Source: Palleronia pelagia (GTDB taxonomy: Bacteria > Pseudomonadota > Alphaproteobacteria > Rhodobacterales > Rhodobacteraceae). From it: a DNA stretch of 64,000 bases. The position numbers were made by a program, and so were the translations under genes. The notes beneath the pieces are model-generated. The model made no database searches and was not told the origin of the DNA. It worked only from the letters and a program-made list of their open reading frames with translations. The stretch spans positions 310,001 to 374,000 of the forward strand of contig NZ_FOCM01000001.1 in the NCBI RefSeq assembly GCF_900110115.1, written 5' to 3'. Below, piece after piece: positions 36,748 to 45,363 of this stretch (position 1 is the stretch's first letter; every line of letters begins with the position of its first letter).

Positions 36748-36764
36748 TGTCAAATGATTTGACA
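36748..36764. promoter_or_regulatory. Palindromic operator carrying -35 boxes of both divergent operons
   Basis: TGTCAAATGATTTGACA is a perfect inverted repeat around a single centre base. It reads TTGACA at each end on opposite strands. With a 17-base spacer each faces a CTA-beginning hexamer: CTACTC (36782-36787) for the plus-strand mtnK operon and CTACCG for the minus-strand importer, close to the alphaproteobacterial sigma-70 pattern. A repressor here would shut both arms; the SorC-family protein encoded at 39191-40186 is the obvious candidate. Confidence 0.72.
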
Positions 36765-36830
36765 TAAGTATATTTCGGCGGCTACTCCGAAGATGGTGAC
36801 ATTGGTCCGCGCGCATCTTGGGAGGATACG

Positions 36831-38090
36831 ATGACCGCTGACACGGCCTACAAGGCATTGGATGCGAGTAGCCTGCCGTCCCGGCTGGGCACGCTGCCTG
36901 AGCTGTCGGAACGGGTTGGCCCGGACCCCGATGAGTGGGAGGTTGTCGAGGTCGGGGATGGAAACCTGAACCTAGTTTTCATCGTGTCCGGCCCGGCGGG
37001 ACGCGTGATCGTCAAGCAGGCGCTTCCCTATGTCCGGCTGGTGGGCGACAGCTGGCCGCTGCCTCTCTATCGCGCGTATTTCGAGCATCATGCCCTCACG
37101 CGGCAGGCCGGGCGCGATGCCGGCGCGGTGCCGGAGATCTTCCATTTCGACCGCGAACAGGCGCTGATCGTCATGGAGTTCCTGTCGCCCCACGTGATCC
37201 TGCGACACAAGCTGATCGCGGGCGAACGGGTGACGGGGCTCGCGCAGACACTGGGCCGATTCTGCTCGCGCACCGCGTTTCGCGGATCGGAGCTGTCCAT
37301 GGCCAGCAGTGACAAGAAGGCGGACGTGGCGCTCTTCGCGGGCAACGTGGCAATCCCCGCCATCACCGAGGCTCTGGTGTTCACCGATCCCTATTTCGAC
37401 GCGGAGATGAACAATCACACGCCGGGGCTTGAGCCGGTGATCGCCGGCCTGCGGGACGATGTGGCGCTGAAGGTGAGGGTACAACAGGCGCTTCAGCGTT
37501 TCGTGTCAAACACCGAGACGATGCTGCACGGCGATCTGCATTCGGGCTCGATCATGGCAACCGGGGACGAGGCGCGGATCATCGACCCGGAATTCGCGCA
37601 ATACGGCCCCATGGGCTTCGATATCGGCATGCTGTTCGCCAACTTCCTCATGGCCTATTTCAGTCAGCCTGCCCACCGGGGCGAAGATCTCGAGGAATAT
37701 CAGGACTGGATCCTTGACGTGATCGAGACCACGGCGGCGGTTTTCGAGGAAGAGTTCCGCAACCTCTGGAAGACCGAGCGCACCGGAATCCTCTATCCCG
37801 CTTCGCTTTTCGAAGATCAGGGTCAGGACAGCACGCCCGCCTGTGACGCGGTGCTGACCGGGCTTTGGCGAGACGCCTGGGCCGTGTGCGGGATCGAGAT
37901 GCACCGCCGGTGCCTGTCCTTGGCGCATAACGCCGATTTCGAAGGCATCGAGGATCCCGCCCGGCGCGCGCCGCTTGAGGCGCGCAACCTGGCCATGGGC
38001 GCGCGGTTGATCCATACGGCAGAAGATATCGGATCGGTGGCCGAGGTGACGGCCATGGCGCGCGGGTTCAACGGAAAGGATGTCATATGA
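36831..38090 (+). CDS. mtnK: S-methyl-5-thioribose kinase
   Basis: 419 residues, ATP-grasp-like/protein-kinase-fold sugar kinase. The glycine loop [13 protein letters not shown] lies near residue 40. The catalytic loop HGDLHSGS gives Asp235, and [16 protein letters not shown] gives Asp252 and Glu254, the same spacing as Asp233, Asp250 and Glu252 of the Bacillus enzyme. It phosphorylates methylthioribose (and probably 5-deoxyribose) at C1. GGGAGGA precedes the ATG. It overlaps mtnA by four bases and is the first gene of the plus arm of the divergent locus. Confidence 0.94.
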   Translation: MTADTAYKALDASSLPSRLGTLPELSERVGPDPDEWEVVEVGDGNLNLVFIVSGPAGRVIVKQALPYVRLVGDSWPLPLYRAYFEHHALTRQAGRDAGAVPEIFHFDREQALIVMEFLSPHVILRHKLIAGERVTGLAQTLGRFCSRTAFRGSELSMASSDKKADVALFAGNVAIPAITEALVFTDPYFDAEMNNHTPGLEPVIAGLRDDVALKVRVQQALQRFVSNTETMLHGDLHSGSIMATGDEARIIDPEFAQYGPMGFDIGMLFANFLMAYFSQPAHRGEDLEEYQDWILDVIETTAAVFEEEFRNLWKTERTGILYPASLFEDQGQDSTPACDAVLTGLWRDAWAVCGIEMHRRCLSLAHNADFEGIEDPARRAPLEARNLAMGARLIHTAEDIGSVAEVTAMARGFNGKDVI

Positions 38091-39190
38091 AGATCGACGG
38101 CACGCATTACCGATCGCTGTGGTGGGACGCTGACGCCCGGACCCTCAAGATAATCGACCAGCGTTGGCTGCCCCATGATTTCCGCGTCGCCGATGTGACG
38201 ACGATGCAGGATTTCGCCGATGCCATTTACCAGATGCGGGTCCGCGGCGCGCCGTTGATCGGGGCGACGGCGGCCTATGGCATGGCCCGTGCCATGGACG
38301 AGGATCCCGGCGACGCGAACATGGACGCGGCCTGGACGTTCCTGGAAAAGACCCGGCCGACGGCGATCAATCTGCGCTGGGCGCTGGATCGCTGCCGCGC
38401 GGCGCTGCGCCCGCTGGCGCCCGCCGATCGGGCCGCGGCCGCCCTGAGGCTGGCGCACGAGATCGCCGACGAGGATGTGGAGATCAATCGCCGCATCGGT
38501 GCCCACGGGCTCGAAATCATCCGCGAGATCGCGGCGCGCAAGCCTGCGGGCGAGCCGGTGCGCCTGCTGACCCATTGCAACGCCGGCTGGATAGCCACGG
38601 TGGATTGGGGCACGGCCACCAGCCCGATGTATCAGGCCCATGACGCCGGCATCCCGCTGCATGTCTGGGTGGACGAGACCCGGCCCCGCAACCAGGGTGC
38701 GCTGACGGCGTGGGAGCTGGGCAGCCACGGCGTGGCCCACAACTACATCACCGATAACGCCGGTGGTCACCTGATGCAGCACGGAATGGTGGACATGGTC
38801 ATCACCGGCACCGACCGCACCACGCGGCGCGGCGACGTGTGCAACAAGATCGGAACCTACCTCAAGGCGCTCGCGGCCCATGACAACGGGGTGCCGTTCT
38901 ACGTTGCGCTGCCGTCGCCGACCATCGACTGGACGGTCAGCGACGGTGTCGCCGAGATCCCTATCGAGGAGCGCGATGGCGCGGAGGTCAGCGATATCCA
39001 GGGGCGGACCGAGGATGGCGGTATCGGCACGGTCCGTGTCACCCCCGACGGTACCGGGGCGGGCAACCCGGCGTTTGATGTGACGCCCAGCCGGTTGGTG
39101 ACCGGTCTGATCACCGAGCGCGGCGTCTGCGCGGCCACCGAGGAGGGCTTGGCCGAGTTGTTCCCCGATCTCGCGCGGAAAGCGGGCTAG
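38087..39190 (+). CDS. mtnA: S-methyl-5-thioribose-1-phosphate isomerase
   Basis: 367 residues of the eIF2B-alpha-like isomerase family. [16 protein letters not shown] (about 50), [18 protein letters not shown] with catalytic Cys164, and [21 protein letters not shown] with catalytic Asp243 match the Bacillus Cys160/Asp240 pair. It converts methylthioribose 1-phosphate (or 5-deoxyribose 1-phosphate) to the ribulose form. Coupled to mtnK by ATGA and followed directly by the SorC-type regulator gene. Later methionine-salvage genes (mtnB, C, D, E) are not in the window. Confidence 0.95.
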   Translation: MKIDGTHYRSLWWDADARTLKIIDQRWLPHDFRVADVTTMQDFADAIYQMRVRGAPLIGATAAYGMARAMDEDPGDANMDAAWTFLEKTRPTAINLRWALDRCRAALRPLAPADRAAAALRLAHEIADEDVEINRRIGAHGLEIIREIAARKPAGEPVRLLTHCNAGWIATVDWGTATSPMYQAHDAGIPLHVWVDETRPRNQGALTAWELGSHGVAHNYITDNAGGHLMQHGMVDMVITGTDRTTRRGDVCNKIGTYLKALAAHDNGVPFYVALPSPTIDWTVSDGVAEIPIEERDGAEVSDIQGRTEDGGIGTVRVTPDGTGAGNPAFDVTPSRLVTGLITERGVCAATEEGLAELFPDLARKAG

Positions 39191-40186
39191 GTGGCGCCGG
39201 GGACGACGGCTCGGCCGCGACAGGCGATGTCGGATACCGCCCGCCCCATGCCCCGCGACGATGCCGCGCTGATCGAGGCAGCCTGGCTGTATTACCACGA
39301 CGGACTGAACCAGAACGAAATTGCCGCGCGGCTGGGGATCAGTCGGGCGTCGGTCGTGAACTACCTGGCCGAGGCCCGGTCCCGGGGATGGGTACGTCTG
39401 CACCTGGACAGCGACGTGTTTCGCGGCCACCGGCTGGCGCGGGCGTTGTGCACCGCGTACGGGCTGGCGGACGCGCTGGTGGTTCCGGATGCCGAGAGCT
39501 CCAAGGGTGACACGGCGCGCGTGACGCAGGCGGCGGCCGATTGGTTGCCTCGCCTCCTGGCGCCCGGCGACCGGCTGGGCGTCTCGTGGGGGGCGACGGT
39601 CTACCAGATGGCAAACCGTGTTCCGCAGACCCCGATCCCCGACTTGACGGTGGTTCAACTCCTGGGATCGCGCCCCGCGGCCTTCGGGTTCGCCGCCGAG
39701 GCTTGCACCGCGGTGCTGGCGCAAAGGCTGAGCGGCGACTGCATCAACTTGCACGTGCCCTTGATCCTGTCGAGCAAGGGCCTGCGCGATGCGCTCTGCG
39801 CCGAGCCGGCCGTGAAACGCCAGCTCGACGCGTTGGCCACTTGCAACAAGACGGTTCTCGCTTGCGGGACCTGCGATGCGGACGCCCATGTGGTCCAGAG
39901 CGGCATCCTGGACCCGGCCGGGATGGAGGCGCAGCGCGCCCGAGGCGCCGTGGGCGTGATCTGCGGCCGGCTTATCGACGCGCGAGGGCAGGCCGTCGAA
40001 TGCGAGGTCGAGGAGCGGATGATCGGTGTTTCACTGGAGCAGATGAAAGGGAAGGACATGGCCCTTTTGGTGGCAGCGGGTCCGCGCCGCGCGGCGCCGG
40101 CCGCCGCCGCGCTGAAAGGTGGTTTCGCGACGCACCTTGTCACCGGCACCGCTCTTGCCGAAACCCTTCTTGAGTCCGCCGAATGA
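39191..40186 (+). CDS. SorC-family sugar-phosphate-responsive regulator
   Basis: Up to 331 residues. An N-terminal helix-turn-helix (WLYYHDGLNQNEIAARLGISRASVVNYLAEAR, about residues 35-65) precedes the SorC sugar-binding domain: GDRLGVSWGATVYQMA, TVVQLLGSRPAAFGF and CGTCDADAHVVQSGIL. SorC regulators bind phosphorylated sugars. Its place between mtnA and the aldolase suggests the ligand is a pathway phosphate ester and the target the palindrome at 36748-36764. Start uncertain: the GTG at 39191 has GGAAAG eight bases upstream and follows the mtnA stop at once; ATGs at 39227 and 39248 are alternatives. Overlaps the aldolase gene by four bases. Confidence 0.87.
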   Translation: MAPGTTARPRQAMSDTARPMPRDDAALIEAAWLYYHDGLNQNEIAARLGISRASVVNYLAEARSRGWVRLHLDSDVFRGHRLARALCTAYGLADALVVPDAESSKGDTARVTQAAADWLPRLLAPGDRLGVSWGATVYQMANRVPQTPIPDLTVVQLLGSRPAAFGFAAEACTAVLAQRLSGDCINLHVPLILSSKGLRDALCAEPAVKRQLDALATCNKTVLACGTCDADAHVVQSGILDPAGMEAQRARGAVGVICGRLIDARGQAVECEVEERMIGVSLEQMKGKDMALLVAAGPRRAAPAAAALKGGFATHLVTGTALAETLLESAE

Positions 40187-40860
40187 GCAATGCACCTTTG
40201 CCCGATACCACGGCCACCCGGCAGGCCCTGATCGACGCCTGCCGCGCCATGAACGCGCGTCGCCTGAACCAGGGAACGTCGGGCAACATATCGGCCCGGG
40301 TCGCGGAGGGCGTGCTCATAACGCCATCGGGCGTGGCCTATGACGCCCTGGCGCCCGACATGATGGTGACGATTCCCTTGGCGGGACCACCGGATGAAAC
40401 CGGGCCGAAGCCCTCCTCGGAATGGCCATTCCACCAGGCGCTGCACAACGCACGTCCCGACATGCCAGTGGTTTTGCACGCCCATCCGCCCTATTGCAGT
40501 GTCCTGGCGGCGCAACGGCGGTCGATCCCGGCCTGTCACTACATGGTCGCGGCCTTCGGAGGCGATGACGTGCCCTTGGTCGACTACGCGCTCTTTGGAA
40601 GCCAAGCCTTGTGCGACAACATGGCGGCGGTCATGACCGATCGACATGGCTGCCTCATGGCCAATCACGGCGCGACCGTCTTGGGCGAAACCGTCGATAA
40701 GGCCCTGTGGCGGCTGGAAGAGCTCGAGGCTTTGGCGCGGACCTTCCTGTTCACCAGCATTGGTGGTGCGCCGCAAATCCTGACCGCCGACGAGATGGCC
40801 GAGGTGCATGTCGCCTTCCGAAGCTACGGGCCGCGCACGGACCCTCCTACCGAGGCGTAG
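40183..40860 (+). CDS. Class II aldolase (FucA-like), probable 5-deoxyribulose/methylthioribulose-1-phosphate aldolase
   Basis: 225 residues of the aldolase II/adducin family. NQGTSGNISARV and ITPSGVAYDAL bind phosphate; catalytic Glu80 is in PSSEWPFH; zinc ligands are His99 and His101 (LHAHPPYCS) and His162 (MANHGA). The order and spacing follow fuculose-1-phosphate aldolase rather than the dehydratase MtnB. Next to mtnK and mtnA it fits the aldolase of the DHAP shunt, cleaving methylthioribulose 1-phosphate or 5-deoxyribulose 1-phosphate to DHAP plus an aldehyde. Start overlaps the SorC gene stop (ATGA). Substrate is inferred. Confidence 0.85.
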   Translation: MSNAPLPDTTATRQALIDACRAMNARRLNQGTSGNISARVAEGVLITPSGVAYDALAPDMMVTIPLAGPPDETGPKPSSEWPFHQALHNARPDMPVVLHAHPPYCSVLAAQRRSIPACHYMVAAFGGDDVPLVDYALFGSQALCDNMAAVMTDRHGCLMANHGATVLGETVDKALWRLEELEALARTFLFTSIGGAPQILTADEMAEVHVAFRSYGPRTDPPTEA

Positions 40861-40997
40861 GCAAAAGGCCTCTCGGCCATGGGCAGTTCGGCTCGCCGGG
40901 TCTTTTTCAACCGCCTTTGTCAGTGTTCAACGCGAACCGCGGCAATGACCGCGATTCATCATGATCCATTGTCCTGCGGCCATTGTAGCCAACACGA

Positions 40998-41025
40998 CCG
41001 TCTCACCGTCTCACCGTCTCACCGT
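40998..41025. repeat. Short tandem repeat, 8-base period
   Basis: CCGTCTCA is repeated three times in direct tandem (40998-41021), followed by a partial fourth copy (CCGT). It sits in the 233-base gap between the aldolase gene and the end of the chemotaxis operon, which otherwise holds no gene I can support. Confidence 0.8.
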
Positions 41026-41093
41026 GCCGCTGCTCTCGGCAATGCTCAGGGCCACCGGCGAAAGACTGGAGCAGTGCGCCGCGGGATCGGCCG

Positions 41094-41441
41094 TTAGAAG
41101 AAGCTGGGCTCCGATGACGGGGTGGGCGCCGTCGAGCTGCCGGTCAGCGCAGCGCGCACCTGCTCGAGCCGCAGGTCACGGGTGACCGGGTTGAGCGCGA
41201 CCGGAGGCGCCGCGCCGCACTGCGTGGCCAACCCGGCAACCGCGCGGCGCAGATCGGCCGCGGTCTGGGTCAGGCGATCCAGCTCCTGCCATGATGCTCG
41301 GTCGCCTGTCGTGGCGATTGCATGGCCGAGGATTGCTGCCGCGGCCACGTCTTCCAACCCCCGCGACATGGTTTCCACGCGCGACAATTCGGTTTCGAGC
41401 CGCGACAGGATCTCGACCAGCGGCACGGTGGCATCGCTCAT
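41094..41441 (-). CDS. Unknown 115-residue protein at the end of the chemotaxis operon
   Basis: A soluble, largely helical protein: residues 1-50 (VEILSRLETELSRVETMSRGLEDVAAAAILG) look able to form a coiled coil, a second helix follows (WQELDRLTQTAADLRRAVAGLA), and the tail is disordered. No recognised domain. Its start overlaps the stop of the second cheY by four bases, so it is made with the chemotaxis proteins and may be an adaptor or phosphatase-like helper, which is speculation. Confidence 0.7.
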   Translation of the reverse strand: MSDATVPLVEILSRLETELSRVETMSRGLEDVAAAAILGHAIATTGDRASWQELDRLTQTAADLRRAVAGLATQCGAAPPVALNPVTRDLRLEQVRAALTGSSTAPTPSSEPSFF

Positions 41442-41824
41442 AGCTTGCCCGTCACGGTTTCCAGGCAGGCGCGCATCTTGGCTGTGTCGAAGGGCTTGGG
41501 CAGAAAGTTGTTGAGCCCCAGTTTCTTCGCCTGGGCCAGGATCGACGGCTTCATCGACCCGCTGATCAGGATGAAACCGATGCGCGCGGTGGCCTTCTGC
41601 AGCCGCAGCTTCTCCAGCAGTTGCAGACCGTCCATTCCGGGCATGTTGTAGTCCGATATGACGATGTGAAACCCTTGACGTGTCGCGCGCTCCAGCGCCA
41701 CGTTGCCGGCGTTGCAGCTGTCGACATTCTTGATGCCGATTTCGTCCAGGGCATTGCAGATCAGCCCGCGGCTGACGCTGGTGTCGTCCACGACCAGAAC
41801 CTTGAGCTGTTCGCGTAGGGACAT
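41438..41824 (-). CDS. cheY: Chemotaxis response regulator CheY (second copy)
   Basis: 128-residue single receiver domain: acidic pair DD at 13-14, phospho-acceptor Asp58 in VISDYNMPGMDG, ISGSM (Ser in place of the switch Thr), and lysine in LPKPF. No output domain, so it acts by protein binding, on a flagellar motor or as phosphate sink. It follows cheR, the place held by cheY2 in R. sphaeroides cheOp1. The frame is open upstream but the ATG at 41824 begins the fold. Confidence 0.9.
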   Translation of the reverse strand: MSLREQLKVLVVDDTSVSRGLICNALDEIGIKNVDSCNAGNVALERATRQGFHIVISDYNMPGMDGLQLLEKLRLQKATARIGFILISGSMKPSILAQAKKLGLNNFLPKPFDTAKMRACLETVTGKL

Positions 41825-41855
41825 TTGGGGCGCTCCTTGAGTGTGGGATGGCGGC

Positions 41856-42716
41856 TTACGAGGAAATGGCGGCACCCGGCCGCCGGAACGACGTCGGGCC
41901 GAACAGCTCCAGCCGGTCGGACAGTGGCGGCCCGATCCGTTCGGAATGGCCGATGAACAGGACCCCGTCGCGGTCGAGCACCTGTTCAAGGCCGCTCCAG
42001 ATCCGCATCTGCGTGTCCGGTTCCATGTAGATCGCCACATTGCGACAGAAGATCACGTCGAACGGCCCCGATACGGGCCACGGGTCCATGAAGTTGAGAT
42101 ACCGGACAGTTACCAGATTGCGCAGGGCGGCGCGAACCCGCAGCGTATCGTCCGCGCCCGTTGCCTTTTCGAAAAGCCGCGCGGCGAAATCAGGTCCCGC
42201 GTCGCGCCGTGCGGCAGAGGCGTAACGACCCTCCTCAGCCGCCTTCAGCACCTTGCTGTCGATATCGGTGGCAAGAATTCGAAAGTTGAACTGGGAGACA
42301 TCGGGCATGCACTTCTCGACCACGGCGGCGATGCTGTAGGGTTCCTCGCCGCTGGAACAGGCCGCCGACCAGATGCGCACACGTCCGCCCGCGCGGGCCT
42401 TCTCGGCCAGACGCGGCATGATCTGATCTTCGAGGATGCGAAAATGGCCGGATTCGCGGAAAAATCGCGTGGTATTCGTGGTCAGCGCGTCGATCATGGC
42501 CGCCAGGTCGTCGGTGCCGTTCGGTCCGAGCACATGGTCGAGAAAAGCCTCGAAATTGTTCAGGCCGAGCCGGCGCAGATGCCGCGACAGGCGCGACACG
42601 ACCAGCCGCTGGGTCCCGGGCTCCAATCGGATGCCGGTCCGTTCGGCAAGGATCGCGGCAATCTTTTCGAACGCGTCTTCGCTAAGATCGAGCCGAAGGA
42701 GGTCGGTACCGGTCAT
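41856..42716 (-). CDS. cheR: Chemoreceptor glutamate methyltransferase CheR
   Basis: 286 residues. N-terminal helical domain (about 10-75), then the SAM-dependent fold: LTTNTTRFFRE, IWSAACSSGEEPYSIA (SAM-binding), ILATDIDSKVL, FDVIFCRNVAIYM and LFIGHSERI. It adds methyl groups to receptor glutamates using SAM. Overlaps cheW by four bases. Its partner methylesterase CheB is missing from this operon; the MCP in the operon ends in a docking-type pentapeptide that could recruit this enzyme. Confidence 0.94.
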   Translation of the reverse strand: MTGTDLLRLDLSEDAFEKIAAILAERTGIRLEPGTQRLVVSRLSRHLRRLGLNNFEAFLDHVLGPNGTDDLAAMIDALTTNTTRFFRESGHFRILEDQIMPRLAEKARAGGRVRIWSAACSSGEEPYSIAAVVEKCMPDVSQFNFRILATDIDSKVLKAAEEGRYASAARRDAGPDFAARLFEKATGADDTLRVRAALRNLVTVRYLNFMDPWPVSGPFDVIFCRNVAIYMEPDTQMRIWSGLEQVLDRDGVLFIGHSERIGPPLSDRLELFGPTSFRRPGAAISS

Positions 42717-43186
42717 GCGTCCACCGGTGATGCGATCATCGAGGCCGAAAGTGTCGCGATGTCGAGCACGCGCAGCGTGCGCTCCTGGGACGCAATGATC
42801 CCCTTCACGAAGCTGTCGCTGTCCAGTCCGTCCATGCGCGGCATGGGCTGCACCTCATCCGGGGCGATGCTGACGATGTCTGACACGGCAGACACCAGGA
42901 AACCCACGGTCTGCTCGCCGATGTTTGCCACGATGATCACCGTGCGCCCCGCGTCGCGGCACCGTTCCAGCCCCAGGCGCGCGGCCAAGTCGACGATGGG
43001 CACAACCGCTCCGCGCAGGTTCATCACGCCCATGACGTCGGGCGGCGAATGGGGCAGCATGGTGACGCCGGTCCAGCCGCGAATTTCTCGCACGGCCATG
43101 ATGTCCATGCAGAAATCCTGCTCGCCGATCGAGAAGGTGATCAGCTCGGACTTCACGTGCTGGTGATCGGATCTGTCGTCTGTCAT
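42713..43186 (-). CDS. cheW: Chemotaxis coupling protein CheW
   Basis: 157 residues, one CheW/SH3-like module: ELITFSIGEQDFCMDIMAVREIRGW, VMGVMNLRGAVVPIVDLAARLGL and VGFLVSAVSDIVSI, with a C-terminal extension of about 25 residues. It links CheA to the receptors. Overlaps both cheA and cheR by four bases, so production of CheA, CheW and CheR is coupled. Confidence 0.94.
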   Translation of the reverse strand: MTDDRSDHQHVKSELITFSIGEQDFCMDIMAVREIRGWTGVTMLPHSPPDVMGVMNLRGAVVPIVDLAARLGLERCRDAGRTVIIVANIGEQTVGFLVSAVSDIVSIAPDEVQPMPRMDGLDSDSFVKGIIASQERTLRVLDIATLSASMIASPVDA

Positions 43187-45360
43187 GCGGGCACCCTGGC
43201 GTTTGACGGGGTTGCGGAACGGGCTGCGGCGCCCTGATGGGTGATTTCGTCCAAATCGACGATCAACGCGATCTGGCCGTCGCCCAGGATGGTCGCAGCG
43301 GCCACGAAGGGAATGGTCCCGTAATTGGCTTCGAGGCTTTTGATCACCAGCTGCCGTTGATCGCGTATCCGGTCCACGGTCAGCGCGTACTGGTCGCCTC
43401 GGTCATCCTCGACCAGCAGCAGAACCGCGTCGCTGGCTGCACTGCGCTGCGCGTTGAATCCGAATATGTCGGCGATGTCGATGACGGGCACCATGCTTTC
43501 GCGCACGGCAACCATGCGGGTGCGGGGGCCGATGCTGTGGAGCTGCTCGGGGCGGGGGCGGATTGTCTCGACGATGGCCGAGATTGGCACGACCATGGTT
43601 TCGCCAGCGACATCCACCACCATGCCGTCAAGCACCGCGAGCGTCAGCGGGAGACTGATCGAGATCGTTGTGCCGCGGTCCCGGGTCGAGTGGATCGAAA
43701 CCCGTCCGCCAAGGCGCCTGATCTCGCTGTTGACGACGTCCATCCCGACACCGCGGCCCGACAGGTTCGTCACCGCGCTTGCGGTCGAAAACCCGGGTGT
43801 GAACAGCAGCCGGTCAATCTCGGCGTCGGTCAGGTTCGCGTTCTCCGGGACAAGCCCTTTCCGCATGGCCGAGGAGAGCACCTTTTCACGATCGACCCCA
43901 CCGCCATCGTCGCGCACCTCGATCACTACGCGGCCCGAGCGATGCGCCGCCGAGAGGGTGACTGTGCCAGTGGGATCTTTGCCTGCGTCCCTCCGTGCCG
44001 TGCCGGGTTCAAGACCGTGATCGATTGAATTGCGCAGGATATGGGTCAAGGGATCGACAAGACGTTCAATGACGGTCCTGTCGACCTCGGTTTCCTCGCC
44101 CTCGACGACGAAGCGCACGTCCTTTTCGGCGATCTGGGCGGTCTCGCGCACAATGCGACCCATGCGCTGGAAGAGCGGCTTCACCGACTGGGCCCGGATC
44201 GCCATGATCCCTTCCTGTATCTTCCGGGTCAGCGTTTTGAAGTCTTCGAGAGTCGCCGCCATCTCGCGCCCCTCGGCGCCACCTGCGTCGGTCAGGGATT
44301 GGGTCATCACCGATTGGGTAATCACCAGCTCGCCCACCATGTTGATGAGTTCATCCACCACGTCCAGGTCTACCCGCACAGTGGCTTTCGATGCTTTTGG
44401 TCCGCGGGTCTTCTGGGGATCGGCCAGCGCGGATCCGCCGGCCGGGACAGCCGGTTCGGCTCCCTCGGTCAAGGAAGGATCGTCGGACGTGGGCGGAGAG
44501 GCTTCTTCACCCTTACCCGGCGCTCCGGCCTTCGAATCGCGGATATCGGGCGCGGAACCCGTGGCCGAAGGCGGAACGCCGGGATCGGCCCGTTCGATGT
44601 CGATCCGGGCGAAGCCCTTCGCGAACTCGAAAATCTCGTTGATGGCAGTTTCGCTTTGATCGGTGCGCAGGGCCAACCGCCACGTGATCGCGGGCATCGG
44701 GTCATCCCAGGCGAGGGCCTCGTCCACGGTTGCGGTGACAGATAGTGTCCCGAGCGTTTCGAGCTCGCGAAACAGCTGCACGGGTTCGTGGCCGTTGGCA
44801 TAAAGGCCGGCTTCGGGCGAGAAGATGATTACGTAATCATCCGGCGCGATATTCGGCGCTCCGTCCGCTCCGATCCCGAAATCCAGCGCAATCGGCACGA
44901 ATTCGGAGCTGCAGTCCGGTTCGGTTTCACCTGCTTGCGGTGTCGTCACATCGGGCGCCGGCGGAGTGGCCGACAGCGTCATGACCTCGTCGATATGGGT
45001 TTGCAGGTCTGTCGTGCTGACAGGCGCATCCTCGGCGCCCGACGCGACCAGGTCGGCCAGGAAATCCGCGGCACGATAGAAGACATTCACGAGATTACGG
45101 GTCACCGTGATCCGACCGTCGCGGAGTTCATCGAGAACAGTTTCGAACGCATGGGCAAATCGCGTGATCGCGTCCAGCGAGAAGGACGCCGCACCGCCCT
45201 TGATCGAATGAACGGCCCGGAACATCCGGTTTATGGTCTCGGGGTCAGGGGAATCGCCAGACCCGAGATCCTCGATCTCGGCCAACCCGTCCGTCAGCTC
45301 TTCGAGCTGATCCTCGCATTCCTGGAAGAAGACCTGCCGTAGTTCGCTAAGGCTCGCCAT
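43183..45360 (-). CDS. cheA: Chemotaxis histidine kinase CheA
   Basis: 725 residues. Hpt domain with phospho-His51 (FRAVHSIKGGA); a P2-like segment near 155-250 (YVIIFSPEAGLYANGHEPVQ); an Asp/Pro/Ser-rich linker; dimerisation helix pair (VDELINMVGELVITQSVMTQ, about 330-385); ATPase with HILRNSIDHGLE (N box), DDGGGVD and NLSGRGVGMD (G boxes); and a C-terminal CheW-like domain (570-720). A complete class kinase signalling to the two CheY proteins. The gene lies three bases after cheY-1 and overlaps cheW. Confidence 0.95.
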   Translation of the reverse strand: MASLSELRQVFFQECEDQLEELTDGLAEIEDLGSGDSPDPETINRMFRAVHSIKGGAASFSLDAITRFAHAFETVLDELRDGRITVTRNLVNVFYRAADFLADLVASGAEDAPVSTTDLQTHIDEVMTLSATPPAPDVTTPQAGETEPDCSSEFVPIALDFGIGADGAPNIAPDDYVIIFSPEAGLYANGHEPVQLFRELETLGTLSVTATVDEALAWDDPMPAITWRLALRTDQSETAINEIFEFAKGFARIDIERADPGVPPSATGSAPDIRDSKAGAPGKGEEASPPTSDDPSLTEGAEPAVPAGGSALADPQKTRGPKASKATVRVDLDVVDELINMVGELVITQSVMTQSLTDAGGAEGREMAATLEDFKTLTRKIQEGIMAIRAQSVKPLFQRMGRIVRETAQIAEKDVRFVVEGEETEVDRTVIERLVDPLTHILRNSIDHGLEPGTARRDAGKDPTGTVTLSAAHRSGRVVIEVRDDGGGVDREKVLSSAMRKGLVPENANLTDAEIDRLLFTPGFSTASAVTNLSGRGVGMDVVNSEIRRLGGRVSIHSTRDRGTTISISLPLTLAVLDGMVVDVAGETMVVPISAIVETIRPRPEQLHSIGPRTRMVAVRESMVPVIDIADIFGFNAQRSAASDAVLLLVEDDRGDQYALTVDRIRDQRQLVIKSLEANYGTIPFVAAATILGDGQIALIVDLDEITHQGAAARSATPSNARVPA

Positions 45361-45363
45361 CGA

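Noticed and set aside
40183-40860. Annotation of the class II protein as MtnB
   Set aside because: The catalytic pattern follows fuculose-1-phosphate aldolase more closely than MtnB, although the two share a fold; kept as an alternative only.
40998-41025. CRISPR-like direct repeats
   Set aside because: Units are only eight bases with no spacers; a simple tandem repeat.
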